Origin: a virus
IMG/VR virus record: IMGVR_UViG_3300047384_000197
Span: 1 to 23,894 of that record
Length of the DNA stretch: 23,894 nucleotides
Direction: 5' to 3' (one strand)
The stretch's first letter is position 1; the number at the start of each line of letters is the position of its first letter. The translations under genes were made by a program, and so were the position numbers. The notes beneath the pieces are model-generated. The model was not told the DNA's origin. It made no database searches and was given only the letters and a program-made list of their open reading frames with translations. Shown piece by piece: positions 5,992 through 12,949 of this stretch.

Positions 5992-7002
5992 TTATTTACC
6001 GTAACCTGTTTTACCGCCTTTCTTTTTAATAGCTGATACTGCTTTTCTTCTTAGAGCACTATCAATTTGGTTTTGCGTTTTAGCGGCTGCCCTTTTCTTA
6101 CTATCAGGGTTTGCAGCTCGTTCTTTTAGCTCATTTCTCATAAAAGCTTCTCTTTGCTTTAACCTAAAGTCTTCTTTTGACGTTTTAATTTTTTTCTTTT
6201 TCTTAGGTGGATTTCCAACCTTACCACCGTCTTTCATTTTTTTTAAGTCTTTTACAGTTTTCTTGTAACCCATTTTAGGTTTTTTCTTAGGAGGGTTTTC
6301 AATCTTACCTCCATTCTTCATTTTTTTTACGCTTTTCATTTCTTCTTTTGTTTTAGTATTATATTTTTTGCCTTGCCAAGTAAACTCGTCTTTACCATAA
6401 CGCTTCGCAGCTTTAAAGGCAGTACCGAAGTCAGAAGACATTCCACCTTTAGGTACGTTACCAGCCATATCTCCTAGATAGTTTTGGCTTTCTTCGTCCC
6501 AAACGTAAGTAACACCAGCTCTAGTAAACCTTTTAGGCTTACCACCTAGCTTACCACCATCCTGAGCGTAACCCATTTTATTTCTTATTCCTGTAGGGAG
6601 TTTAGATAAACCCTTGTTATCTTTTGGAACTGCTTTAAGTGAAGATCCTTTTTCAGCCTTCTTTACAGCTCTAACCTTTTTCTTTGTACCGTCTTTCATT
6701 GTTCTAATATAAGTTTCGCCAGGCTTGGCTGCAGCAGCAGCTCTCCTATTGGCTATTGTTATTTCGTTTTGTTTAGATATAGATTTTTTCTTCTTAATAT
6801 CAGCCTTAACAGCTTTTACCTTCGCAACCTTGTCTACAGGGGTAGACGCCTTGTAAGAAACACTAGGGGTGGATTTTTGATTTTGAGCCCTTCGGGCTTT
6901 AGCGGCTTTAACTCTTTGCAGCCTCTCTTCACTAGACATCTTTCGATACTTTCGAGCTTGTCGTCTAGCAGCTCTTTTCCTCATTCTTAGTGGACTTGCC
7001 AT
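5992..7002 (-). CDS. large lysine-rich basic protein with GGK repeats (336 aa)
   Basis: Start set at ATG 7002-7000, one base after the stop of the winged-helix gene; an in-frame ATG at 7032 lies inside that gene and is less likely. The protein is extremely basic: an Arg/Lys/Ala N-terminus (RMRKRAARRQARKYRK), Lys-rich linkers, and repeated short motifs of the form KMK(N/D)GGK.(E/G)NPPKKK in the C-terminal half (two copies, about residues 225-275). In the middle, FGTAFKAAKRYGKDEFTWQG followed by KKYNTKTKEE resembles a short module common in aquatic-phage proteins. No membrane segment. DNA condensation, or injection with the genome, is a reasonable guess from charge and from its place among fibre genes, but there is no direct evidence. 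Confidence 0.7.
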   Translation of the reverse strand: MASPLRMRKRAARRQARKYRKMSSEERLQRVKAAKARRAQNQKSTPSVSYKASTPVDKVAKVKAVKADIKKKKSISKQNEITIANRRAAAAAKPGETYIRTMKDGTKKKVRAVKKAEKGSSLKAVPKDNKGLSKLPTGIRNKMGYAQDGGKLGGKPKRFTRAGVTYVWDEESQNYLGDMAGNVPKGGMSSDFGTAFKAAKRYGKDEFTWQGKKYNTKTKEEMKSVKKMKNGGKIENPPKKKPKMGYKKTVKDLKKMKDGGKVGNPPKKKKKIKTSKEDFRLKQREAFMRNELKERAANPDSKKRAAAKTQNQIDSALRRKAVSAIKKKGGKTGYGK

Positions 7003-7003
7003 A

Positions 7004-7327
7004 TTATATTTCTTCGATCCCTTCAAGGACATTATAAAATTTATTTATCAACCTTCTAGTCTTGCTAGTAACCCTATATTTATTGGGCTTGTGAGAGTTC
7101 CAAGCTCTTTTCTCGAAGCAAAACACGTAATCTCTTTTTACCAACTCAGGAAACTTAGTATCGTTAAAGTCTTTACTGACAAACATACTTTCCCTTATGT
7201 ATCTTTTTGTAAACGAGCCGTTTTCGTCGTTTATAAATAACAAGAACATAAGTTGGTTGTCTGAGAGATTATGCTTCCTTTTGAAGGAGTATATAGTATC
7301 TCCTACATATTTAAGGTAATTTCTCAT
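7004..7327 (-). CDS. winged-helix DNA-binding protein, MarR-like (107 aa)
   Basis: Starts at ATG 7327-7325. The order of elements fits a winged helix-turn-helix: a basic first helix, LSDNQLMFLLFI (21-32), a linker, FTKRYIRESMFVSKDFNDTKFPELVKRDYV (about 39-68) as the HTH and recognition helix, a wing, then KYRVTSKTRRLINKFY (83-98), the usual YxLTxxGxxL-type C-terminal helix of MarR-like proteins. It probably binds DNA as a dimer and regulates phage genes. It is the first gene of the minus-strand fibre operon, divergent from 7425, with both promoters in the 97-bp spacer, so autoregulation and control of the divergent operon are plausible. The family is inferred from pattern only. Confidence 0.65.
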   Translation of the reverse strand: MRNYLKYVGDTIYSFKRKHNLSDNQLMFLLFINDENGSFTKRYIRESMFVSKDFNDTKFPELVKRDYVFCFEKRAWNSHKPNKYRVTSKTRRLINKFYNVLEGIEEI

Positions 7328-7347
7328 TTTCTTAGATTAAATTATTA

Positions 7348-7355
7348 CAAAGGTA
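7348..7355 (-). promoter_or_regulatory. promoter -7 box TACCTTTG for the minus-strand fibre operon
   Basis: Perfect TAnnTTTG on the minus strand about 20 nt before the ATG at 7327. It is 30 bp from the plus-strand box at 7386, so the two divergent promoters share control DNA. No strong -33 box. Confidence 0.5.
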
Positions 7356-7385
7356 ACATTTTTATGGTAATTAAAAAATTATTGC

Positions 7386-7393
7386 TACATTTG
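7386..7393 (+). promoter_or_regulatory. promoter -7 box TACATTTG for the plus-strand operon from 7425
   Basis: Perfect TAnnTTTG, followed by a roughly 31-nt A/T-rich leader to the ATG at 7425. A TTTATGG near 7361 is at -33 spacing but poorly matched. Confidence 0.55.
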
Positions 7394-7424
7394 CATATAA
7401 CAATTTTTTAAAAAATATAATATT

Positions 7425-7808
7425 ATGGCTTTAGCAGGAGCAAAATTACAAATGGCTCAATTTGGGCAGTATGGGTCTGGATTATTAGATGCTGGAGAGA
7501 TTATAGATTTATCTAGTACAGCTACTTCAGACAGTACTATTGGAAACGAATACATAGTTGTTGCGATAACAATGTTAGAAACAACTACGTTCACAGCACT
7601 AGAAGGATGTGACCCTAGGTTTGCTGGAACTACAACACCTGACTGGGATGCTGACTTTGGAGCTGGTGGATCTACAACTAATAGTGATAACGGTAACGCT
7701 GTGGCTAATACAGACAACTTTCCTCAAGGGCTTACTATTTTTGGTAAGTGGGACAAGATTACAGTAAACTCAGGATCTGTATTGTTTTATGTAGCCCCAA
7801 GACATTAA
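7425..7808 (+). CDS. small virion-type protein (127 aa)
   Basis: Starts at ATG after an AATATT leader. The 127 residues are acidic to neutral, rich in Gly, Thr and Asp, with a likely beta fold (EYIVVAITMLETTTFTALEG; WDKITVNSGSVLFYVAP at the end) and a low-complexity Gly/Asn/Asp loop near 80-95. No signal peptide or membrane segment. First gene behind a perfect -7 box, so probably strongly expressed. The composition matches small head or tail surface proteins in related phages; I cannot name the family. Confidence 0.6.
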   Translation: MALAGAKLQMAQFGQYGSGLLDAGEIIDLSSTATSDSTIGNEYIVVAITMLETTTFTALEGCDPRFAGTTTPDWDADFGAGGSTTNSDNGNAVANTDNFPQGLTIFGKWDKITVNSGSVLFYVAPRH

Positions 7809-7812
7809 TAAT

Positions 7813-8025
7813 ATGAATATCTTTAAGGACAATAACGACTGGAACGAAAAGGCTATTGTAGGCTTTATAGCTTTTGCTATTATGTGCCTTATAATGGTAG
7901 CTGATCTTGTTGCGGTTTGGTTTGAGAAAGACTTTATGATAAACGAGCACGTATACGACTCCTTCGTTTGGGTTGTGTTGGGCTCGTTTGGTATTTCTGG
8001 GGTAGAAAAATTTTCAAAGAAATAA
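7813..8025 (+). CDS. holin-like two-TM protein (70 aa)
   Basis: Seventy residues: a charged N-terminus (NIFKDNNDWNEK), TM1 about 15-35 (IVGFIAFAIMCLIMVADLVAV), a short loop with FEKDFMINEHVYDSF, TM2 about 51-62 (VWVVLGSFGISG), and a basic end (EKFSKK). The NEK.IVGF start and the V..VLGSFGIS.VEKF ending resemble small holin-like proteins I associate with Bacteroidota phages. It begins 4 nt after 7808 and its stop overlaps the next start (TAATG), so it is in the lysis-region operon. A holin or antiholin role is inferred; a 3-TM holin is also present at 9861. Confidence 0.6.
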   Translation: MNIFKDNNDWNEKAIVGFIAFAIMCLIMVADLVAVWFEKDFMINEHVYDSFVWVVLGSFGISGVEKFSKK

Positions 8026-8210
8026 TGGGGGGAGCTAATTGTACTTGTAAGGCTGTAAAGCGAAAGAAGAAAGGTAAGAAAGTAAAGACCATGAAGAAAG
8101 GTGGGTCTATAAAGGATGCTTGCTACCACAAGGTAAAGGCAAGTTACAAAGTATTCCCTAGTGCTTACGCTTCTGGAGCTATAGCTAAGTGTAGAAAGAA
8201 AAGAGGATAG
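8025..8210 (+). CDS. small basic Cys-containing protein (61 aa)
   Basis: Start set at ATG 8025 (TAATG overlap with the previous stop), not at the upstream in-frame ATG 7968, which lies inside the holin-like gene. The protein has CTCKAVKRKKKGKK at the N-terminus, a KTMKKGGS motif like that of the large basic protein at 5992-7002, and DACYHKVKASYKVFPSAYAS followed by GAIAKC (about 32-57). The ACYHKVK..YKVFPSAYASG..AKCRK pattern is one I recall from many marine phage proteins of unknown function. Five Cys/His positions may bind zinc. Function unknown. Confidence 0.65.
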   Translation: MGGANCTCKAVKRKKKGKKVKTMKKGGSIKDACYHKVKASYKVFPSAYASGAIAKCRKKRG

Positions 8211-8212
8211 TA

Positions 8213-8467
8213 GTGGCAGTTAGAAAGACACAAGCAGGACTAAATCTTAAACGATGGTTTAAGGAGAAGTGGAAAGACGAAAAAGGAAATCCTTGTGGCT
8301 CTTCTAAGAATAAAGCTATTAAAAAGTGTAGACCTACTAAAAAGGTTTCTTCTAAAACTCCTGTCACCTGGAAGGGTGTAGGGCCTAGAAAGTCTGCGGT
8401 GGTAGCTCAGAAGAAAGCTGTAGGTATGGGAAGAAAAACAAAAGCAATACGCAAAAGTAAAAAGTAA
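8213..8467 (+). CDS. small basic protein, DUF5872-like (84 aa)
   Basis: Uses a GTG start at 8213, two bases after the previous TAG; no ATG is available near the N-terminus. The protein carries LNLKRWFKEKWKDEKGNPCG (about 10-29), SKNKAIKKCRP, and KKVSSKTPVTW, a set that matches the RWF.EKW...GKPCG...KCRP layout I remember for DUF5872 proteins of aquatic phages and giant viruses (recollection, not a search result). The C-terminus is Lys/Arg-rich. The next gene overlaps by one base. A DNA- or RNA-binding role is guessed from charge. Confidence 0.65.
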   Translation: MAVRKTQAGLNLKRWFKEKWKDEKGNPCGSSKNKAIKKCRPTKKVSSKTPVTWKGVGPRKSAVVAQKKAVGMGRKTKAIRKSKK

Positions 8468-8751
8468 TGGCTAAAGCGATACGAAAAACAACAACAGGTA
8501 AGGGTGCTAACTACAGATCCACAAAGTCTGGAGCTGGTATGACTAAAAAAGGAGTTGCTGCTTACAGGCGTGCAAATCCTGGTAGTAAGTTGCAGACTGC
8601 TGTTACAGAAAGCAAACCTACAGGAAAAAGAGCAGGAAGGAGAAAATCCTACTGTGCTAGATCTTTAGGTCAGTTAAAAAGAAGTAGTCAGAAGACTCAG
8701 AACGATCCTAACTCAAGGATACGCCAAGCAAGGCGACGATGGAAATGCTAA
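8467..8751 (+). CDS. small basic protein, DUF6321-like (94 aa)
   Basis: ATG overlaps the previous stop (TAATG). Visible blocks: GAGMTKKGVAAYRRANPGSKL (first third), QTAVTESKPTGKRAGRRKS, then YCARSLGQLK and a C-terminal DPNSRIRQARRRWKC. This order, G(M/L)T.KG...YRR..PGS.L..AVT...P..K...RRKS(F/Y)CAR and a terminal RW(N/K)C, is the signature I recall for DUF6321-type proteins found in aquatic phages and large eukaryotic viruses. Very basic, with two Cys. With 8025 and 8213 it forms a coupled three-gene set. Function unknown. Confidence 0.7.
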   Translation: MAKAIRKTTTGKGANYRSTKSGAGMTKKGVAAYRRANPGSKLQTAVTESKPTGKRAGRRKSYCARSLGQLKRSSQKTQNDPNSRIRQARRRWKC

Positions 8752-8767
8752 GAAAAACAATGCAATA

Positions 8768-9046
8768 ATGGGAATAAAGATTAATGAAAGTACAAGTATA
8801 AGTTTTGATATTAAAAGCTTAGGGGTAATAGCAGCAGGATTATCAATTGTAATAGGGATGTGGTTCACGCTACAAAACGATATTGCTGAGGCTAAAGAGT
8901 TACCCAAACCTTTAGACCCTGTAATTACAAGGATGGAGTTTGACATGAAAGATCAACTTATTAGGCAGACTATTATGTCTACTCAAGAAGACGTTCAAGA
9001 AATTAAAGATGACATTAAACTTATTAAGCAGAAGTTGTATGAATAA
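8768..9046 (+). CDS. one-TM membrane protein with coiled-coil tail (92 aa)
   Basis: Ninety-two residues: a short N-terminus (MGIKINESTSISF), DIKSL, one TM (about 19-37) ending GMWFTL, then a periplasm- or cytoplasm-facing helical tail rich in Asp, Glu, Lys and Ile with heptad spacing (VQEIKDDIKLIKQKLYE). It shares the DIK(T/S)L-TM-G(I/M)WFTL core with the minus-strand protein at 2726-2403. It overlaps the secreted thioredoxin-like gene by 8 bp and precedes the endolysin and holin, so a lysis-accessory role (spanin-like or holin partner) is plausible. No family is named with confidence. Confidence 0.65.
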   Translation: MGIKINESTSISFDIKSLGVIAAGLSIVIGMWFTLQNDIAEAKELPKPLDPVITRMEFDMKDQLIRQTIMSTQEDVQEIKDDIKLIKQKLYE

Positions 9047-9395
9047 AATTCTTCTCTTAATATTGTTTTTAATCCCATTAAACCTAAAGGGTCAATCCTC
9101 TATAGGCGTTGACAACTTTGATTGGGAAATAAGAAGAGGGGTAGTAGCAGTGGAGTTTTGGGCAGGATGGAATAGAGGAAACGAAATACTATTTATGCAC
9201 GAGCTAACAAACTGTAGAGCTTATAGACACATAATAAGAAGGGACGTATCCTTACTAGAAAGATATAAAATAACAGCAGCTCCAACCATTATAATATTTA
9301 AAGATGGAGAAGAGGAGTTTAGGTTTGCACCTAACATAATGCTTAAAGTAACAGCAACAAAAAATCAAGTACAATCAGCAATAAACGAACTTTAA
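9039..9395 (+). CDS. secreted thioredoxin-fold protein lacking both active-site cysteines (118 aa)
   Basis: Start set at ATG 9039 (MNKILLLILFLIPL...), which gives a clean signal peptide ending near KGQ-SS (residues 18-20); ten extra codons upstream would spoil it. The mature part follows the thioredoxin pattern: VVAVEFWAGW (35-44), a helix, RRDVSLLERYKITAAPTIIIFKDG with the cis-proline at P82 (AAPT), then the C-terminal helix. Where thioredoxin has W-C-G-P-C, this protein has W44-N-R-G-N48, so both redox cysteines are Asn. One Cys (C59) remains elsewhere. It is therefore probably not an oxidoreductase and may serve as a binding or folding module in the periplasm. It lies between a one-TM gene and the endolysin, overlapping the former. 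Confidence 0.75.
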   Translation: MNKILLLILFLIPLNLKGQSSIGVDNFDWEIRRGVVAVEFWAGWNRGNEILFMHELTNCRAYRHIIRRDVSLLERYKITAAPTIIIFKDGEEEFRFAPNIMLKVTATKNQVQSAINEL

Positions 9396-9405
9396 TTAAA
9401 CTAAA

Positions 9406-9861
9406 ATGAAACTAAGCAAGAACTTCTCCTTAGCAGAAATAACTCGCAGTAGTACTGCTAAAAGAACAGGCATAGACAATGCACCGAATAAAGAACATCT
9501 TAATAACATTCAGACTCTTATTAGAAAAGTCGTGCAGCCTTTGCGAGATGCTATCGGTCCTGTTCGCATTAGCTCTGGTTATCGCAGCCCAGCACTCAAT
9601 CGTGCCATTGGTGGTAGTAACAAAAGCCAGCATTGTAAAGGTCAAGCGTTGGATTTGCAGTTTTGGGAAAACGGAGAAATGAATAATAAAAAGATCTACG
9701 ACTGGATACTATCTAGTGGTATAGACTTCGACCAAATGATTAACGAGTTTGATTATTCTTGGATTCACATTTCTTTTAACGAGTTTAAAAACAGAAAGCA
9801 AGTCCTTGAAGCTTACAAAGACGAGGATGGAGACACTGGATATAAATACGCTGAAGTGTAA
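9406..9861 (+). CDS. M15-family peptidase, endolysin (151 aa)
   Basis: Carries the M15 (VanY/M15_3-like) signature: ISSGYRSPALN (55-65), SQHCKGQALDLQF with zinc ligands H76 and D83, E114 in MINE as catalytic base, and WIHISF with third ligand H121. These enzymes cut the peptide part of peptidoglycan (D-Ala containing bonds or stem-peptide bonds). No signal peptide, so release depends on a holin; the 3-TM holin gene follows with a TAATG overlap. The N-terminal NFSLAEITRSSTAKRTGIDN block is standard for phage M15 endolysins. Length is typical for this single-domain type. Confidence 0.9.
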   Translation: MKLSKNFSLAEITRSSTAKRTGIDNAPNKEHLNNIQTLIRKVVQPLRDAIGPVRISSGYRSPALNRAIGGSNKSQHCKGQALDLQFWENGEMNNKKIYDWILSSGIDFDQMINEFDYSWIHISFNEFKNRKQVLEAYKDEDGDTGYKYAEV

Positions 9862-10247
9862 TGAGTAAGTTACTAGACATATTAGGTGGGGGAGTTGTAA
9901 AGCAGGTTGGTGATGTTTTAGACAAGCTAACAACAACTAAAGAGGAAAAGCTTGCAGCACAACAGAAGATAGAAGAGGTTTTATTAAAGGCAGAAAGCCA
10001 AGCTCAAGAGCAGGTTACTAGACGTTGGGAGGCAGATATGAAGTCTGACAACTGGCTGTCTAAGAACATTCGTCCTTTAATCTGCATATTCTTAACTGTA
10101 ATTTTTGTAGTTTTGTCAATGTTTGATGGGAACGCAGGGGGATTTACTATTCAACAGTCTTACGTTCCAATATATCAAACCTTATTAATAACAGTATACG
10201 GGGCTTACTTTGCAGGTAGGTCTATCGAGAAAATAAAAAAGAAGTAA
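9861..10247 (+). CDS. 3-TM holin (GTA-type holin family, 128 aa)
   Basis: An N-terminal helical Lys/Glu/Gln-rich part with coiled-coil look (TTTKEEKLAAQQKIEEVLLK, 25-44) is followed by RRWEADMKSDNWLSKNIRP (54-72), the typical pre-membrane motif of the Holin_3TMs/GTA holin family. Then come a hydrophobic segment (about 73-88), a loop, and another (105-118) before SIEKIKKK. It forms membrane holes that let the M15 endolysin reach the wall. The start overlaps the endolysin stop. Family call is strong by motif and position. Confidence 0.85.
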   Translation: MSKLLDILGGGVVKQVGDVLDKLTTTKEEKLAAQQKIEEVLLKAESQAQEQVTRRWEADMKSDNWLSKNIRPLICIFLTVIFVVLSMFDGNAGGFTIQQSYVPIYQTLLITVYGAYFAGRSIEKIKKK

Positions 10248-10250
10248 GAA

Positions 10251-11801
10251 ATGAGCTCACTAAAAGGTAAAACAATATCAAGGACATATCAGAAGTTAAT
10301 TCAGTCTGATAACGAAATAACTGACAGTTTTCTAAAACAAATTAGTACTGGTAGTGGAATACCAACATCTTTAAAACTTTCTACTACTAAGGCTGAAGTA
10401 AAAAAACTTGGTGTTGGGACTGATGGAGAAACTCCAGATGGTCTTCTTCACGTTCTTGAGGTTTCTGCAGGTGCAGTTACGTCAAGCACTTCAGCTAATC
10501 AACTTACTTTAGAAAACTCTACTAATTGTGGTTTATCAATACTTTCTGGGTCCTCAAGCTTTGGTAATATCTATTTTGGAGATGTCGATGATAATAATTC
10601 AGGTAGTATATTTTACGATCACTCAAACGAATCTTTGTCTTTTGCCACTAACAGTGAAACTAGAGCTGTATTAAACAAAAGAGGTGATTTATCTATATCA
10701 GGAACTTTAACTGAAGGTTTAGATAGATACTCTCTTACAGAATATTTTCATGACTTACCAATGCTTCAGCTTGGTAACGTGGAGGTAACTCAAGACACTA
10801 GCGGTACTACTGCTGTTACTCAAAATTCTAGACTTGTTAGAATTACTACAGCTAGTATTGATCTTGCAGCTACAGACTCTGTAGAGTTTACTTTAAACAA
10901 TAACATGATTCAAGACAACTCTCACGTTTTAGCATACGTTATAAATTCAAGTGGTACTATAGCCGATAACGCTATGGTTTCTGTAATGGTTCATGATGTT
11001 GACGACGCTTCTTGTAAAATTAGATTATCTACTAACGCTGTAGATGTTGCGGCTCAAACTTACGAAATTCACGTAACGGTGGACCCTCACTTAAGGCCTA
11101 ACGGAGGTTGGCAGCTTTCTGGAACTAACGTTGTAGAGTCTAGAATTGGATATGGATCTACTGTTGCTGGTATAAAAATGCAAACTGCAGGGGCTGATAA
11201 TGACCAGTTAATTGTTTCCCCTAAAACTGGATCCGATGGGATTTACAAAGGTGGACCTCACGTAGCGTTAGCAAATGTTAGTCCTTGGACTTCTAACTTT
11301 TTTACTCCAGTATCAAAGGAAACAAGTATTCAAATGCCTATCACAACTTCTGCTAGCGTTGCAGATATGGCTTTTTGGGGAGGGTGGAAGATTACCACTA
11401 CTGGAGCTTACGCTACAGACCTTCATCAAGCGTATTTTATATACGTTTCAAATGATGACTTAGGGGCTTTTAATACTAACGGTAATTTACATTTTGTATA
11501 CAGTATAGCTGGGGCTGATTATATTACAGACTTAGGTATAGTTGTCGCAGCAGATACTACATACAGGCTAAGGATAGATTTTGATCAAAGCTTTAAAGCT
11601 TCTGTTTTTGTTAACGGAGTTCAGTATGGGTTAATAAACTCTGCTACCCTAGGTGGTGCTACAGAGTCTAATTCAACTCAACCTTCGTTAACTTTAAGCT
11701 CTACTCAAGATTTAATTCCTGTCTTAGGGGTGCAAGCTTTAACCTCAACTAATAAAGATATTCACAGCCACTTTATAAAAGCTACAAGAAACTTAACTTA
11801 A
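10251..11801 (+). CDS. second tail fibre / spike protein (516 aa)
   Basis: A long beta-rich protein 3 nt after the holin stop. The first ~170 residues have fibre-like segments (LLHVLEVSAGAVTSSTSANQ, FGDVDDNNSGSIFYDHSNES, TRAVLNKRGDLSISGTL). The rest is built of Ser/Thr/Asn-rich strands and ends in a jelly-roll/lectin-like stretch with TTYRLRIDFDQSFKASVFVN followed by GVQYG (about 437-461), the layout of concanavalin-type carbohydrate-binding domains. No clear repeats and no peptidase motif. It does not share its N-terminus with the minus-strand fibre at 4209-5990, so the two probably attach at different virion sites. Role: receptor recognition or depolymerising spike; no catalytic residues identified. 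Confidence 0.7.
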   Translation: MSSLKGKTISRTYQKLIQSDNEITDSFLKQISTGSGIPTSLKLSTTKAEVKKLGVGTDGETPDGLLHVLEVSAGAVTSSTSANQLTLENSTNCGLSILSGSSSFGNIYFGDVDDNNSGSIFYDHSNESLSFATNSETRAVLNKRGDLSISGTLTEGLDRYSLTEYFHDLPMLQLGNVEVTQDTSGTTAVTQNSRLVRITTASIDLAATDSVEFTLNNNMIQDNSHVLAYVINSSGTIADNAMVSVMVHDVDDASCKIRLSTNAVDVAAQTYEIHVTVDPHLRPNGGWQLSGTNVVESRIGYGSTVAGIKMQTAGADNDQLIVSPKTGSDGIYKGGPHVALANVSPWTSNFFTPVSKETSIQMPITTSASVADMAFWGGWKITTTGAYATDLHQAYFIYVSNDDLGAFNTNGNLHFVYSIAGADYITDLGIVVAADTTYRLRIDFDQSFKASVFVNGVQYGLINSATLGGATESNSTQPSLTLSSTQDLIPVLGVQALTSTNKDIHSHFIKATRNLT

Positions 11802-11810
11802 TTAAATTAA

Positions 11811-12086
11811 ATGGAAGCAATTAACCCTATTATTAGAAAGATAACTATAGGGGATTTAAAGCAGGGTCTTACCTATCAGGTAGGACAAAGAATGCTAGGA
11901 GGATCCCTTAGAGTTACAGCCATTATTCAAGATGAGGCAGCGTGGTACAAACATCAACAAGTAGTGTACGACGTATACGTGAAAAAAGAGACTGAAGAGT
12001 TTTCTAGGCCTTGGAAGAGGTTTTTCTCTCAACCTACGGCAATAGAGTACAACACAGACAATTTAGAAGAGTACGAGGTAAAGTAA
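11811..12086 (+). CDS. hypothetical protein (91 aa) upstream of the co-chaperonin
   Basis: Ninety-one residues, probably alpha/beta, with LKQGLTYQVGQ near the middle, a basic WYKHQQVVYDVYV strand, and a WKRFFSQPTAIEYN stretch. No signal peptide or TM. It begins 9 nt after the fibre stop and is followed, 16 nt on, by the co-chaperonin. I do not recognise the family. Position at the border of the fibre and packaging genes suggests a structural or assembly role. Confidence 0.6.
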   Translation: MEAINPIIRKITIGDLKQGLTYQVGQRMLGGSLRVTAIIQDEAAWYKHQQVVYDVYVKKETEEFSRPWKRFFSQPTAIEYNTDNLEEYEVK

Positions 12087-12102
12087 ATTTAAAGACAAAG
12101 AC

Positions 12103-12672
12103 ATGAGGCCAATTAAAGATAGCTACTGGATAGAGGTAGAAAAAGAAACAGAAGATACCATCATGTTAAACGGAAAAGAGTTGTATAGAGATACTTCTTA
12201 CGACCCCATGAAGTTAGCGAGGCAGTATGGTACAGTTTACAAGACACCGATTCAGGACACTAAAGATTCGGGAATACAGGAAGGTGATAAAGTATGGTTT
12301 CACCACTTTATAGCTACACCTGTAAACCTTGTTAAACACGCAGATAAAGAAAATATATATCAGGCTAACATGGACCAGATATACCTAATAAAAAGGGATG
12401 ACGAGTATATCCCTGTAGGTGTCTGGAACTTTATGGAGCAAGAAATGAAAGATCCAGAAAAATCAGATTCTGGTATATTTTTAGGATCAGAGGCTCAAGA
12501 AGTGGACCTGCATGGTGAAGCTGTTATTATTAACGAGTGGATGAAGGAGCAAGGAGTTGAAGAGGGAGATAGAGTAATGTGGAGCGAGAACTCTGAGTAC
12601 GATATGGATATAGACGGAAGAAAGCTTCTTCGTATGCGTAACTTTGATGTTCTTTGTAAGTATGAAAGATAG
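12103..12672 (+). CDS. tandem GroES-like co-chaperonin (189 aa)
   Basis: The C-terminal half (about 101-188) lines up with GroES from end to end: IPVGVWNF strand, a mobile loop EKSDSGIFLGSEA (120-131; compare KSAGGIVL), HGEAVIINEW, then GVEEGDRVMWSENSEYDMDI, DGRKLLRMRNFDVLCKYE. The N-terminal half repeats the same plan in degenerate form: EDTIMLNGKEL (17-27) in the loop place, QYGTVYKTP, GIQEGDKVWFHHF (57-69), then a strand pair. GroES is about 97 residues, so 189 equals two domains. The hydrophobic loop IFL suggests that the second domain still docks on host GroEL. T4 gp31 and similar phage proteins help fold the major capsid protein. The location just before terminase, portal and capsid genes supports that role. 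Confidence 0.85.
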   Translation: MRPIKDSYWIEVEKETEDTIMLNGKELYRDTSYDPMKLARQYGTVYKTPIQDTKDSGIQEGDKVWFHHFIATPVNLVKHADKENIYQANMDQIYLIKRDDEYIPVGVWNFMEQEMKDPEKSDSGIFLGSEAQEVDLHGEAVIINEWMKEQGVEEGDRVMWSENSEYDMDIDGRKLLRMRNFDVLCKYER

Positions 12673-12949
12673 TAATAAAAACTACGCTCTTGAAACTTTA
12701 GAAAAGCTGATAGAGGCTAGTAAAGGTGCTATTGATCTATTAATAGAGGAGATTAGCAAGCCTTTAGTAGAAGAGGACGACGCTAGACGAAGACAGGCTA
12801 TAAAAGCTAAACGAGAATGTTTTGAGGACTGTCAAGAAATTCTTTTAGGTATTAAGAACCTTGAAGATAGAATTAAAGAGGGCGAGTCCCTTATAGAAGA
12901 TAAAAAAGACTTTAAAGGGTCTTTTGCTGAGAGGTATGCAAAAAAGTGA
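12662..12949 (+). CDS. small helical protein before the terminase (95 aa)
   Basis: Start set at ATG 12662 (MKDSNKNY...), overlapping the co-chaperonin stop by 11 bp. The protein is almost entirely helical and charged (LETLEKLIEASKGAIDLLIE; DDARRRQAIKAKRECF; LGIKNLEDRIKEGESLIE), with a coiled-coil look and a basic end. It overlaps the terminase start by 14 bp. It holds the place of a terminase small subunit but has no helix-turn-helix that I can see, so I keep it as hypothetical. Confidence 0.6.
   Translation: MKDSNKNYALETLEKLIEASKGAIDLLIEEISKPLVEEDDARRRQAIKAKRECFEDCQEILLGIKNLEDRIKEGESLIEDKKDFKGSFAERYAKK

Noticed and set aside
7759-8129. Minus-strand frames of 63 and 119 codons across the holin-like gene
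   Set aside because: Antisense to a consistent set of overlapping plus-strand genes; no promoter or A-rich leader.
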